From: Caldivirga sp.
GTDB lineage: Archaea; Thermoproteota; Thermoprotei; Thermoproteales; Thermocladiaceae
NCBI GenBank assembly: GCA_028275645.1
Contig: JAPWUH010000047.1
Coordinates: 1 to 8,303 of the forward strand
Length of the DNA: 8,303 nucleotides
Direction: 5' to 3'
This document shows positions 1-5,821 of the stretch, piece by piece. Numbering within the stretch: the stretch's first letter is position 1; each line of letters starts with the position of its first letter. Made by a program: the position numbers and the translations under genes. The notes under the pieces are model-generated. The model saw nothing but the letters and a program-made list of their open reading frames with translations, had not been told where the DNA came from and did no database searches.

Positions 1-905
1 CCATTGTAGTTAACGGTGAACGGTATTATTAAAATGGCCCTATCCACCCCTCCCCTCCTCAACTCCTGCTCAATAGAATCAACCAGGGCCCTTAAGGCTG
101 GGGCGTAGTTGACTTGGTTAAACTCAGCCACCTTACCCACCACGGCCACCCTATCGCCACTACCTGGGTGCACTAGGGCTACTTCACGCCCACTTATGAC
201 TGGTGCGTAGCCTGGGTTGGGTAGGTTTAGGTAATCCATGAGCTTGGCCATGGGTATCCTACTCAGTATGAAGTATGTGGCATAGTTGGTGCAGCATGGG
301 CATAGTGGCGTTGTGCACTTACCGTTGAGGAACTCCCTCAGTGAATCAATGCAACCCAGTAAACCACCGCTTATCATGAAGTCGAGGAGTTGCATTGTGT
401 AGTTGACTTCATCCCTCCTCCTAAGCCCAAGCTGCCTAAGTGAGTCTGGGTCACCCGGCCTATACTTGGATAGTAGGCCCCTTAGGGCGCAGTTACCCTG
501 GGCAAGCTTCATCATTAGGCTGGCGCATTCATTAAGCATCCCCATCCTATACAACTCCCCAATCCTAAGGGCATCATCGGTGAACTCGCCGTTGTTGACT
601 AGGTTAAGGGCCTGTAGCGTGGGTCCGATAACCCTCACGTTCGTTTCGCTCAACCCCCTCTCCCTAAGGTAGTTGACCAAGGTCTCCCTAACACTCCTAG
701 ACTTGGCCGTGGAGGCGTAGGCTAACACGTCCAGTATCCTAACCAACGGAACCCTAATGTACCAGGAGTTCCTTATGCAGTCAACGTCGGTGGCTATCTT
801 TCTAACGTAGGCCAGAGCATCATCAATACTCCTAAAAGTCACCTTCTCATCCCCAGCGGCCACGGTAACCTCGCCATTGGCTATAAGCAACTCAATCTTA
901 ATCAC
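1..905 (-). CDS. Unrecognised archaeal protein with a four-cysteine cluster (3' end cut by window edge)
   Basis: The minus-strand frame stays open from a GTG at 905 to the window edge, giving 301 residues without the C-terminus. An in-frame TGA at 914-912 rules out a longer start. A TATA-like box centred 25.5 bp before the GTG fits a leaderless mRNA. I do not recognise the family. Residues 70-125 are helical and end in a stretch (TLQALNLVNNGEF) that resembles a winged-helix turn and wing, but weakly. Residues 197-205 hold a compact cysteine set (KCTTPLCPCC: C197, C202, C204, C205) that could bind a metal, with C185 nearby. Residues 250-300 read like alternating strand and helix, ending in a hydrophobic strand (AILIIPF). 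No signal peptide or membrane segment is evident. It has its own promoter and lies 51 bp beyond the MBL-fold gene, so it is probably a separate transcript. The coding call is firm; the function is unknown. Confidence 0.8.
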   Translation of the reverse strand, partial: MIKIELLIANGEVTVAAGDEKVTFRSIDDALAYVRKIATDVDCIRNSWYIRVPLVRILDVLAYASTAKSRSVRETLVNYLRERGLSETNVRVIGPTLQALNLVNNGEFTDDALRIGELYRMGMLNECASLMMKLAQGNCALRGLLSKYRPGDPDSLRQLGLRRRDEVNYTMQLLDFMISGGLLGCIDSLREFLNGKCTTPLCPCCTNYATYFILSRIPMAKLMDYLNLPNPGYAPVISGREVALVHPGSGDRVAVVGKVAEFNQVNYAPALRALVDSIEQELRRGGVDRAILIIPFTVNYN

Positions 906-926
906 ACCTGATCAACGTTACCTGAG

Positions 927-934
927 TTAAAATA
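927..934 (-). promoter_or_regulatory. TATA box of the left-edge gene
   Basis: Read on the minus strand this is TATTTTAA, preceded by a purine-rich BRE-like GAAACC. Its centre is 25.5 bp before the GTG at 905, the usual archaeal distance to the transcription start, so the transcript would begin at the start codon. No stronger Shine-Dalgarno site competes. Confidence 0.55.
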
Positions 935-956
935 GGTTTCAGACAAAATTACGCCC

Positions 957-1733
957 CTAAATAAGCCACTCCCTAAACCTTACCACGTTGTCCGGGTCGT
1001 AGGCTGGTATAACCACCTTACTTACTCTCTTCAGGTATTCGTATGCATTTAGGCATTCGTAAATGTCCTCGGCTATGCCTATGGGTATGTTCTCCTGCAG
1101 GTTCCTCATGGTGAAGGCTGCGTCTGTGAAGCTGACGACACCGTCTCTGGTGTGCATTATAATGGCCATTGAGCTCCTGTGGTGGCAACCAGTCCACTTC
1201 ACATCCACCCCATCAACCACCTTATCCTCATCGTTAAGCAGGATTATCCTACTCCAGGCTTCCTCGAAGAGGTAATCCCTAACGTACCTGGGTAGGTAAA
1301 TGTCCCTGTTGAGGAATGGTGATGGCCTTGGGTTAACCACATCCTCAAACCAGCCCCTCCTTGAGAAGTATATTTTAGCCCTCTTGAATAGGTCTAGGCC
1401 ACCAACCGTGTAGTCTTGGACTGGCGTTATGACTACGTGGGCTACGTCATCTGGGGTTAGGTTAAGTCTCCTAAGCACATTCTCAATCCTCTCACTATCC
1501 TGAACCGTGAACCTACACCTATCGCTACCTGCCCACTCCCTGAGGAACCTATTCCTCAGCGTTAAGTCCCTTACCAGGCCAGTGCCCACTAGGACATAGC
1601 CATCGTCGGTGTCTATTATCAGTGAGTAGAAGCTTAACCTAACCCACTTATCAAAGTCCCTCATCCAGTAAACCTCGGCGCCCGGGACTTCACCGTGATC
1701 CCCAACCTTGGCTAACCAAAACCTCCTAATCAT
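957..1733 (-). CDS. Metallo-beta-lactamase-fold protein with a degenerate metal site
   Basis: This 258-residue protein follows the layout of the lactonase-like branch of the metallo-beta-lactamase superfamily. It has an N-terminal strand with IIDTDDGYVLVGTG (39-52), then VVITPVQDYTVGGLDLF (100-116) where active members carry THxHxDHxGGL, then a tyrosine/tryptophan segment (IYFSRRGW), H184-H185 in the GH position, D204 in the GDA position (FTDAAF), and IPAYDP (242-247) where PGHDP is usual. The four ligands of the first motif are replaced by P104, Q106, Y108 and T109, and the last histidine by Y245; only H184 or H185 and D204 remain. Hydrolase activity through the normal dinuclear site is therefore unlikely. 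The gene starts 2 bp after the dehydrogenase stop, with a GGTG Shine-Dalgarno at 1744-1741, so the two are co-translated. The frame is intact, suggesting selection for another role. The fold assignment is by eye from motif order. Confidence 0.78.
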   Translation of the reverse strand: MIRRFWLAKVGDHGEVPGAEVYWMRDFDKWVRLSFYSLIIDTDDGYVLVGTGLVRDLTLRNRFLREWAGSDRCRFTVQDSERIENVLRRLNLTPDDVAHVVITPVQDYTVGGLDLFKRAKIYFSRRGWFEDVVNPRPSPFLNRDIYLPRYVRDYLFEEAWSRIILLNDEDKVVDGVDVKWTGCHHRSSMAIIMHTRDGVVSFTDAAFTMRNLQENIPIGIAEDIYECLNAYEYLKRVSKVVIPAYDPDNVVRFREWLI

Positions 1734-1735
1734 GG

Positions 1736-2785
1736 TTAACCACCCTGAGGTGTTATGACAAACCTACCCAATACCCTACCCTCCCTCAACCTGTTCAATG
1801 CCTCATTAACCGCATCCTCATCAAGTGGCACTCTCTCTATGTAAGACTTAATGCCATGGTCCCTAATGAAGCGGACCATCTCCTCCATTTCACTTATACT
1901 GCCGTAATTGCTCCCAATCACGGTGAACTGCCATGCAACAGTGTCGAAGACTGGTATTGGGTAGTCCCTGCCCTCCATCCCAACAAGGATCACTGCACCC
2001 CCAGGTTCAAGTAGTGGTATTGCCTTGGCTGAATCCCCGTTACCCACGAAGTCTAGGATCACTGAAGCCCTCTCTGGGCTAAGCTTCTTAACCATGTCCC
2101 CCAATTCACCTGGGTGTACGGCGTAATGGGCTCCCAGTTCCTCGGCCCATTTAAGCTTCTCATCGCTCCTGGACACGGCTACTATGGTTACGTAGGGGGT
2201 CATGTGCCTTAGGTATTGTATGGCGTATGACGCCAAGCCGCCAACCCCATACACCACTGCTGTTGAACCTGGGTATAGGTATGGCATGGCCTTCTTAACC
2301 GCTGAATATGATGTCAACCCGGCATCGGCTAATGGCGCCGCCTCCACAGGGTCAATATCTATCTTAATCAAGTACCTGTAGTCGGGTACGTAGAGGTATT
2401 CGGCGTACCCACCGTAGTAGTTGGACTGCCCTGGTATGCTTTGATCCCTGCACTGCATGCATTTGTCAATTCTGCAGTACCTGCACCCCCAGTCAGCCCA
2501 GATGGCGTAAACCAGTACCCTATCACCTGGCTTAAACCCCTTAACCTTACCCCCAACACTCTCAACCACGCCTGCATTCTCATGCCCAAGCACGAAGGGT
2601 AGCCTAAACCCCTCCCTCGGTTCCGTACCAGCCCATAGCCTTAAGTCAGTCCTACACATGCCTGCACCAACCACCTTAATGAGCACGGCCTCATCGTCAC
2701 CAGGCTCCTTAACATCAATGGTCTCCATCCTAAGGGGTTTACCGAACTCCCTGAGCACAAGGGCCTTAGCCTTCATTGAAGGCAC
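1736..2785 (-). CDS. Zinc-containing alcohol dehydrogenase (medium-chain dehydrogenase/reductase)
   Basis: A 349-residue protein, the usual length for archaeal tetrameric ADHs. Visible parts are catalytic zinc ligands C44, H68 and E69 (GHE) with D153 as the likely third protein ligand (LADAGLT); a structural zinc loop at 98-112 (D98, C101, C104, C112, extra C109); and a Rossmann motif GVGGLA (180-185). The acidic residue that normally ends the second Rossmann strand in NAD enzymes is replaced by S205-R206 (AVSRSDEK), which suggests NADP(H); that is inference. The substrate cannot be told from sequence. The listed start is a GTG only about 3 bp from the predicted transcription start, so leaderless initiation fits. 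An ATG at 2776 (protein beginning MKAKALV) matches the usual family N-terminus and is the alternative. It forms a two-gene unit with the MBL-fold gene downstream. Confidence 0.92.
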   Translation of the reverse strand: MPSMKAKALVLREFGKPLRMETIDVKEPGDDEAVLIKVVGAGMCRTDLRLWAGTEPREGFRLPFVLGHENAGVVESVGGKVKGFKPGDRVLVYAIWADWGCRYCRIDKCMQCRDQSIPGQSNYYGGYAEYLYVPDYRYLIKIDIDPVEAAPLADAGLTSYSAVKKAMPYLYPGSTAVVYGVGGLASYAIQYLRHMTPYVTIVAVSRSDEKLKWAEELGAHYAVHPGELGDMVKKLSPERASVILDFVGNGDSAKAIPLLEPGGAVILVGMEGRDYPIPVFDTVAWQFTVIGSNYGSISEMEEMVRFIRDHGIKSYIERVPLDEDAVNEALNRLREGRVLGRFVITPQGG

Positions 2786-2810
2786 CGGGTGTGCTGGGAT
2801 TGTTAATCTC

Positions 2811-2818
2811 TTTTAAAG
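2811..2818 (-). promoter_or_regulatory. TATA box of the dehydrogenase/MBL-fold operon
   Basis: On the minus strand this is CTTTAAAA, placing the transcription start near 2788. That fits a leaderless or near-leaderless GTG at 2785, or a leader of about 12 nt before the ATG at 2776. It lies in the 54-bp gap after the amidotransferase gene, so the dehydrogenase pair probably has its own transcript. Confidence 0.5.
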
Positions 2819-2825
2819 TAATTAG

Positions 2826-2839
2826 CCTAACAGGTTAGG
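2826..2839. repeat. Inverted repeat between the amidotransferase and dehydrogenase genes
   Basis: CCTAAC and GTTAGG form a perfect 6-bp inverted repeat with a 2-bp spacer. It directly abuts the amidotransferase stop codon and lies just upstream of the dehydrogenase TATA box. It could be a regulator site for the dehydrogenase promoter. A folded RNA at the end of the amidotransferase message is less likely because a 2-nt loop is too tight. No strong T-run follows. Confidence 0.35.
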
Positions 2840-3688
2840 TTAGCTCAACATCCACACCTCACGAGTGTACTCACCGGTGTTGGCGTTCACCATGTACGAA
2901 TGATATTCACCATTCCTAAGCGGTGTGCAGTTGGGTAGGTTTACTGGCCTATAGTAGTCCACTATTGTTGAAGACGCATACACGTTGATCCCATCACCGC
3001 TGCACCAGTAAAGTCTATAGTAATCATCACGGGCCGCATCCTTACCATCATTGGCCTTAACGTAGTAACTACCAACCACAAGTTGAACCTCACTTAACTG
3101 GCCATTCATGTACTTAACCATCAGTATCCCAAGGTTGGCCCCGGTTTTAACATAACCAAGCAGCCACTTCAAATCCTCCATTGTAATACCATCACTCACC
3201 CTCCCAGCAAGAGCCAGGTTAGCTATGAATGTGTCATTGTAACTGGCTCTATAGCTGGGCCCTAGGTTAAGGTACCTGGCTAGGTCATCCCTCCTGAAGG
3301 AGCCGTTGTGAATCATGAAGACTTCGTGGCCGGTGTTGGTTATTGAGTGTACTGGGTGGGTTGACGTTATGTTTTTCGGCGTCCCTGTGCTGGCAGCCCT
3401 GGCGTGGATCATCTCAATTAAGGTGCCATGCCCCTCATGGACACTCAGCAGTATCTTTGGGGATAGTGGGTCTAGGTATATTGGCTTAAGGCTCTTGAAC
3501 ATTGATGGTGAAGTTGGGTTACCTGTCACTAGCGATACGAAGCCCCACCCATCACTATGGCTTGACTCGCCGTAAAGCCTCTCACCGTATGGGTCGTTTG
3601 ACGCGGCCTTGATGAGACCATTAACGACCCCCTCACGTACATTAAGGACGCTGGGCATCCCACCCAGTATAATAGCCATCCTACACAT
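2840..3688 (-). CDS. Stand-alone class-II (Ntn-type) glutamine amidotransferase domain protein
   Basis: The 282-residue protein begins MCRMAIILGG, so removal of Met1 would expose C2 as the N-terminal nucleophile typical of class-II glutamine amidotransferases. Other family marks in order are HSDGWGF (44-50, glutamine-site D46), IHARAAS (94-100, R97), the HPV segment (111-113), MIHNGS (125-130, oxyanion-hole N128-G129), and NDTF (151-154) where SDTE is usual. There is no synthase or isomerase domain. This resembles the YafJ/EgtC-like stand-alone group, whose members hydrolyse gamma-glutamyl amide bonds; the substrate here is unknown. The C-terminal 60 residues (YYRLYWCSGDGINVYASS) fit the closing strands of the fold. 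No membrane segment is seen. The gene has its own TATA box and sits 51 bp after leuD, so read-through from leuD is possible. The family call is solid, the specific role is not. Confidence 0.87.
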   Translation of the reverse strand: MCRMAIILGGMPSVLNVREGVVNGLIKAASNDPYGERLYGESSHSDGWGFVSLVTGNPTSPSMFKSLKPIYLDPLSPKILLSVHEGHGTLIEMIHARAASTGTPKNITSTHPVHSITNTGHEVFMIHNGSFRRDDLARYLNLGPSYRASYNDTFIANLALAGRVSDGITMEDLKWLLGYVKTGANLGILMVKYMNGQLSEVQLVVGSYYVKANDGKDAARDDYYRLYWCSGDGINVYASSTIVDYYRPVNLPNCTPLRNGEYHSYMVNANTGEYTREVWMLS

Positions 3689-3718
3689 AACGCTCAGGCA
3701 AGCCCCATCAAAGCTCAG

Positions 3719-3726
3719 TATTAAAG
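3719..3726 (-). promoter_or_regulatory. TATA box of the amidotransferase gene
   Basis: On the minus strand this is CTTTAATA in the leuD-amidotransferase gap. Its centre is about 34 bp before the ATG at 3688, so the leader would be short (about 8 nt) with no clear Shine-Dalgarno site. Confidence 0.4.
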
Positions 3727-3739
3727 ATTTAGCCGTGGT

Positions 3740-4231
3740 TCACTTGCCCTTCAGGTAGTTGAGGAGACCACCCTTAAGCAGTATCTCCAGCGCCACCCCT
3801 GTTATCGGCTTAGCCTTAATCACCCTTGAGTCGTTTACCGTTATTTCACCTGTATCCACAACCACACGCACCTTATCATTCTCGTTAATTAGTCTACTAA
3901 CCTCAGGTACCACCAGGACCGGTAGGCCGTTGTTAATTGCGTTCCTGTAGAATATCCTGGCGAAGGACTCCGCTAAGACAGCCTTAACCCCAGCAGCCTT
4001 TAACGCTATGGCGGCCTGCTCCCTGCTCGACCCCATCCCAAAGGCCCTCCCAGCAACCAATATTACACCATCCTTAGCCTTCTCGTAGAAGTTAGGGTCC
4101 AGGGGCTCCATGGCGTGCTTACCAAGTATAGCCGGGTCCGTGTAGACAAGGTACTTGGCCGGTATTATGACGTCCGTGTCTATGTTGTCCCCAACCTTAA
4201 TGACCCTGCCCTCTACCACCAATTGAGGCAT
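3740..4231 (-). CDS. leuD: 3-isopropylmalate dehydratase small subunit
   Basis: The 163-residue length and motifs match archaeal isopropylmalate isomerase small subunits. The N-terminus has [20 protein letters not shown] (14-33), the active-site loop is GMGSSREQA (65-73), and the C-terminal part has [17 protein letters not shown] (88-104). The small subunit pairs with LeuC, which carries the 4Fe-4S cluster, to convert 2-isopropylmalate to 3-isopropylmalate. The loop YLVY (27-30), rather than the YLRT I recall from methanogen homoaconitase, favours isopropylmalate; that specificity call rests on memory. leuC is not in this window, so leuD is separated from its partner. The ATG at 4231 lies 25.5 bp from a TATA box embedded in a large palindrome, fitting a leaderless, regulated message. 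The stop is TGA at 3742-3740. Confidence 0.93.
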   Translation of the reverse strand: MPQLVVEGRVIKVGDNIDTDVIIPAKYLVYTDPAILGKHAMEPLDPNFYEKAKDGVILVAGRAFGMGSSREQAAIALKAAGVKAVLAESFARIFYRNAINNGLPVLVVPEVSRLINENDKVRVVVDTGEITVNDSRVIKAKPITGVALEILLKGGLLNYLKGK

Positions 4232-4250
4232 AGTAACCCACAGCCACTAA

Positions 4251-4277
4251 TGATTATTAAGTTTAACTTAATAGTCA
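4251..4277. promoter_or_regulatory. 27-bp palindrome covering the leuD TATA box (candidate operator)
   Basis: Twelve of 13 base pairs match around a central T: outer arms TGA/TCA, then TATTAAGTT/AACTTAATA with one mismatch between them. The minus-strand TATA box of leuD (TTAATAAT, 4260-4253) lies in the left arm, centred 25.5 bp from the ATG. A dimeric repressor bound here would block TBP/TFB access. Lrp/AsnC-type regulators are plausible but unproven. Confidence 0.55.
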
Positions 4278-4279
4278 AC

Positions 4280-4292
4280 CTTAATGATTAAG
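4280..4292. repeat. Second palindrome upstream of leuD
   Basis: CTTAAT-G-ATTAAG is a perfect 6-bp inverted repeat around one base, 2 bp beyond the larger palindrome. It repeats CTTAAT from that element's right arm and TGATT from its left end. It may be a second binding site for the same protein. Confidence 0.4.
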
Positions 4293-4410
4293 CAATCATA
4301 ATTTAACCAAGGCATCCCTCCACCATGCCCTATCCATCGGTGATCCAGGCCTTATAGGGTTTACTGCACCCCGTTAACTTAGGCTTGTGGTGCTACAGCT
4401 ATGTTTTTAA

Positions 4411-4424
4411 TAACTCAAGAGTTA
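4411..4424. repeat. Inverted repeat over the stop codon of the DsrE-like remnant
   Basis: TAACTC-AA-GAGTTA is a perfect 6-bp inverted repeat with a 2-bp centre, overlapping the TAA stop at 4424-4422. On the minus strand it is followed by A-rich, not T-rich, DNA, so it does not look like a terminator. The stretch 4293-4410 beyond it holds no gene I can support. Confidence 0.3.
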
Positions 4425-4707
4425 CATTGAAATGAGTATGGAGCCCTTAGCGGACTCAAAAAGATCCTTTGGTTCCCAGATAGCAATCCCGCTCATCAGC
4501 TCCTTATCATTAACATTAAAGTCCTGCATCGCTACCTTACATGCAACGATACTCACGCCAGCATTCATAGCATCTGAATACAACGCTAGGTAAACGATTG
4601 CCTCATACCCCTGTGAGGATGTAATCAATGCAAGTCTTAATGTGGCTTGAACGGTCCTCCTCAGATGGCGGCATTGTAATGAAGAGTATTACCCTGCCCT
4701 TACTCAT
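4422..4707 (-). pseudogene. DsrE/DsrF-like protein gene broken by a frameshift
   Basis: From the ATG at 4707 (or in-frame ATG 4719) the frame reads a DsrE-like start, MSKGRVILFITMPPSEEDR, then runs to a stop about a dozen codons later. The next frame, open from there to 4422, continues the family pattern: ATLRLALITSSQGYEAIVYL, then GVSIVACKVAMQDFNVNDKELMSGI, like the cysteine-containing strand and helix of DsrE/F proteins (small sulfur-carrier or redox subunits). Removing one base near 4650-4657 (for example one A of TTCAAGCC) joins the two halves into about 95 residues. That is still shorter than the usual 110-120, with the middle apparently missing. The in-frame TTG at 4628 would give only the 68-residue C-terminal part. 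The shift may be real decay or a sequencing error. It lies downstream of leuB with its own AT-rich promoter. The family assignment is by eye. Confidence 0.5.
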
Positions 4708-4726
4708 CCCAGGCTGCATGTATTCA

Positions 4727-4734
4727 CTTTATAA
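4727..4734 (-). promoter_or_regulatory. TATA box of the DsrE-like gene
   Basis: On the minus strand this is TTATAAAG, centred about 24 bp before the ATG at 4707. It suggests a leaderless start there and argues against the ATG at 4719. The promoter looks intact although the gene is frameshifted. Confidence 0.4.
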
Positions 4735-4750
4735 TACATTATAATACATT
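4731..4750. repeat. Tandem 10-bp duplication
   Basis: ATAATACATT occurs twice in direct succession and overlaps the TATA region of the DsrE-like gene. On the minus strand it creates two TATTAT boxes 10 bp apart. Confidence 0.6.
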
Positions 4751-4772
4751 TTAGTTGTTTACCCTCTATTAC

Positions 4773-4791
4773 ACATTATTACGTATAATGT
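4773..4791. repeat. AT-rich inverted repeat downstream of leuB
   Basis: ACATTAT and ATAATGT are perfect 7-bp arms around TACGT. The element lies between the leuB stop (4811) and the tandem duplication, about 40 bp upstream of the DsrE-like TATA box. It could be a regulator site or a 3'-end structure of the leuAB message. Confidence 0.4.
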
Positions 4792-4810
4792 CTTAATACA
4801 CAGTTAACAT

Positions 4811-5821
4811 CTAAATCCTCTTGATGACCTCCCCTGTGAATTCGGCTGTTGTGGCGTTACCACCAAGGTCCGGTGTCAACTTGGCCCCACTGCTTAGTGC
4901 GTCCAGCACCGCCTTCTCAATGGCGTTACCAGCGGTGGTGTATTTGCCATCACCCACCCTGCTGCCCCACCACTTAAGCATCCATGATACGCACAGTATG
5001 GTTGCTGTCGGGTTGGCTATGCCCTTACCAGCTATGTCGAAGGCTGCGCCGTGGACTGGCTCAAACATTGCCTTTGAGTCACCCATGTTTGCCGATGGGG
5101 CTAGCCCAATGCTACCCGTCACGTATGCCGCTATATCGCTTAGTATGTCGCCGTAGAGGTTTGTTGTTAATATTACGTCGAAGTCCTGCGGCCTCCTAAC
5201 CATGTCCATAACCGCCGAGTCTATGTACATCTCATCAACCTTGACGTTGGGGTATCTTGAAGCCACCTCCCTGGCCACACTCCTGAATAGGCCATCACTC
5301 ACGGTGAGTACGTTCGCCTTATGGACCACGGTCACCTTACCCCTCCTTGACTTAGCCAGTTCAAAGGCGACCCTAGCAATCCTTTCACTCGCCCTCCTTG
5401 AAATAACCCTAAGCGCTACAGCCACGTCGCTGGTTATCATGTACTCAGCCCTAACGTAAACATCCTCAGTGTTCTCCCTAACTATAACCAGGTCGACGCC
5501 ATCCCTAAGCGCCTTAACGCCTGGATAGACCCTAGCCGGCCTAATGTTGGCGTAGAGGTCTAGACCCCTCCTAAGCTTAACAACCACCTCACCGGCGCTT
5601 TCACCCACAGGGCCCTTCAGTATAGCGTCGGAGGTCTCAATTACACCCCAATACCTGCTTGGCATGGCTTCACCGTACTTGCTGAGTGCTGAGTCGCCGG
5701 CCTCAACCTCGGCTAGTTCAATCACTAAGCCGTACTTAGCCGCGGCGGCCTTAAGCACCCTTAAAGCTGAGTCGACAACCTCAGGTCCAATTCCATCACC
5801 CCTAATTACGGCTACCCTCAT
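4811..5821 (-). CDS. leuB: 3-isopropylmalate dehydrogenase
   Basis: This beta-decarboxylating dehydrogenase oxidises and decarboxylates 3-isopropylmalate to 2-oxoisocaproate using NAD. From the ATG at 5821 it has 336 residues. Marks include IRGDGIGPEVV (6-16), GPVGES (70-75), KLRRGLDLYANIRP (82-95), RENTEDVY (115-122), catalytic K168 in VVHKANV, metal ligands D201 and NLYGDILSD (221-229), and the NAD loop EPVHGAAFDIAGKGIANP (254-271). The RENTED and VVKLR patterns match, from memory, the Sulfolobus-type IPMDH more than bacterial LeuB. A longer frame opens at a TTG at 5842, but I chose ATG 5821 because AGGTGAGG at 5832-5825 is an excellent Shine-Dalgarno site and MRVAVIRGDG is the family start. 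It overlaps the upstream leuA-like gene by 20 bp, so translation is probably coupled. A homoisocitrate/isocitrate-type activity is less likely. Confidence 0.94.
   Translation of the reverse strand: MRVAVIRGDGIGPEVVDSALRVLKAAAAKYGLVIELAEVEAGDSALSKYGEAMPSRYWGVIETSDAILKGPVGESAGEVVVKLRRGLDLYANIRPARVYPGVKALRDGVDLVIVRENTEDVYVRAEYMITSDVAVALRVISRRASERIARVAFELAKSRRGKVTVVHKANVLTVSDGLFRSVAREVASRYPNVKVDEMYIDSAVMDMVRRPQDFDVILTTNLYGDILSDIAAYVTGSIGLAPSANMGDSKAMFEPVHGAAFDIAGKGIANPTATILCVSWMLKWWGSRVGDGKYTTAGNAIEKAVLDALSSGAKLTPDLGGNATTAEFTGEVIKRI

Noticed and set aside
4298..4337. Thirteen-codon minus-strand ORF (MDRAWWRDALVKL) upstream of leuD
   Set aside because: It was considered as a leader peptide, but leuD has its own TATA box downstream of it, the composition is not branched-chain rich, and spacing to a TATA box is poor.
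4293..4410. tRNA or C/D-box guide RNA in the gap upstream of leuD
   Set aside because: No cloverleaf arms, TTCRA loop, or paired RTGATGA and CTGA boxes with suitable spacing were found on either strand.
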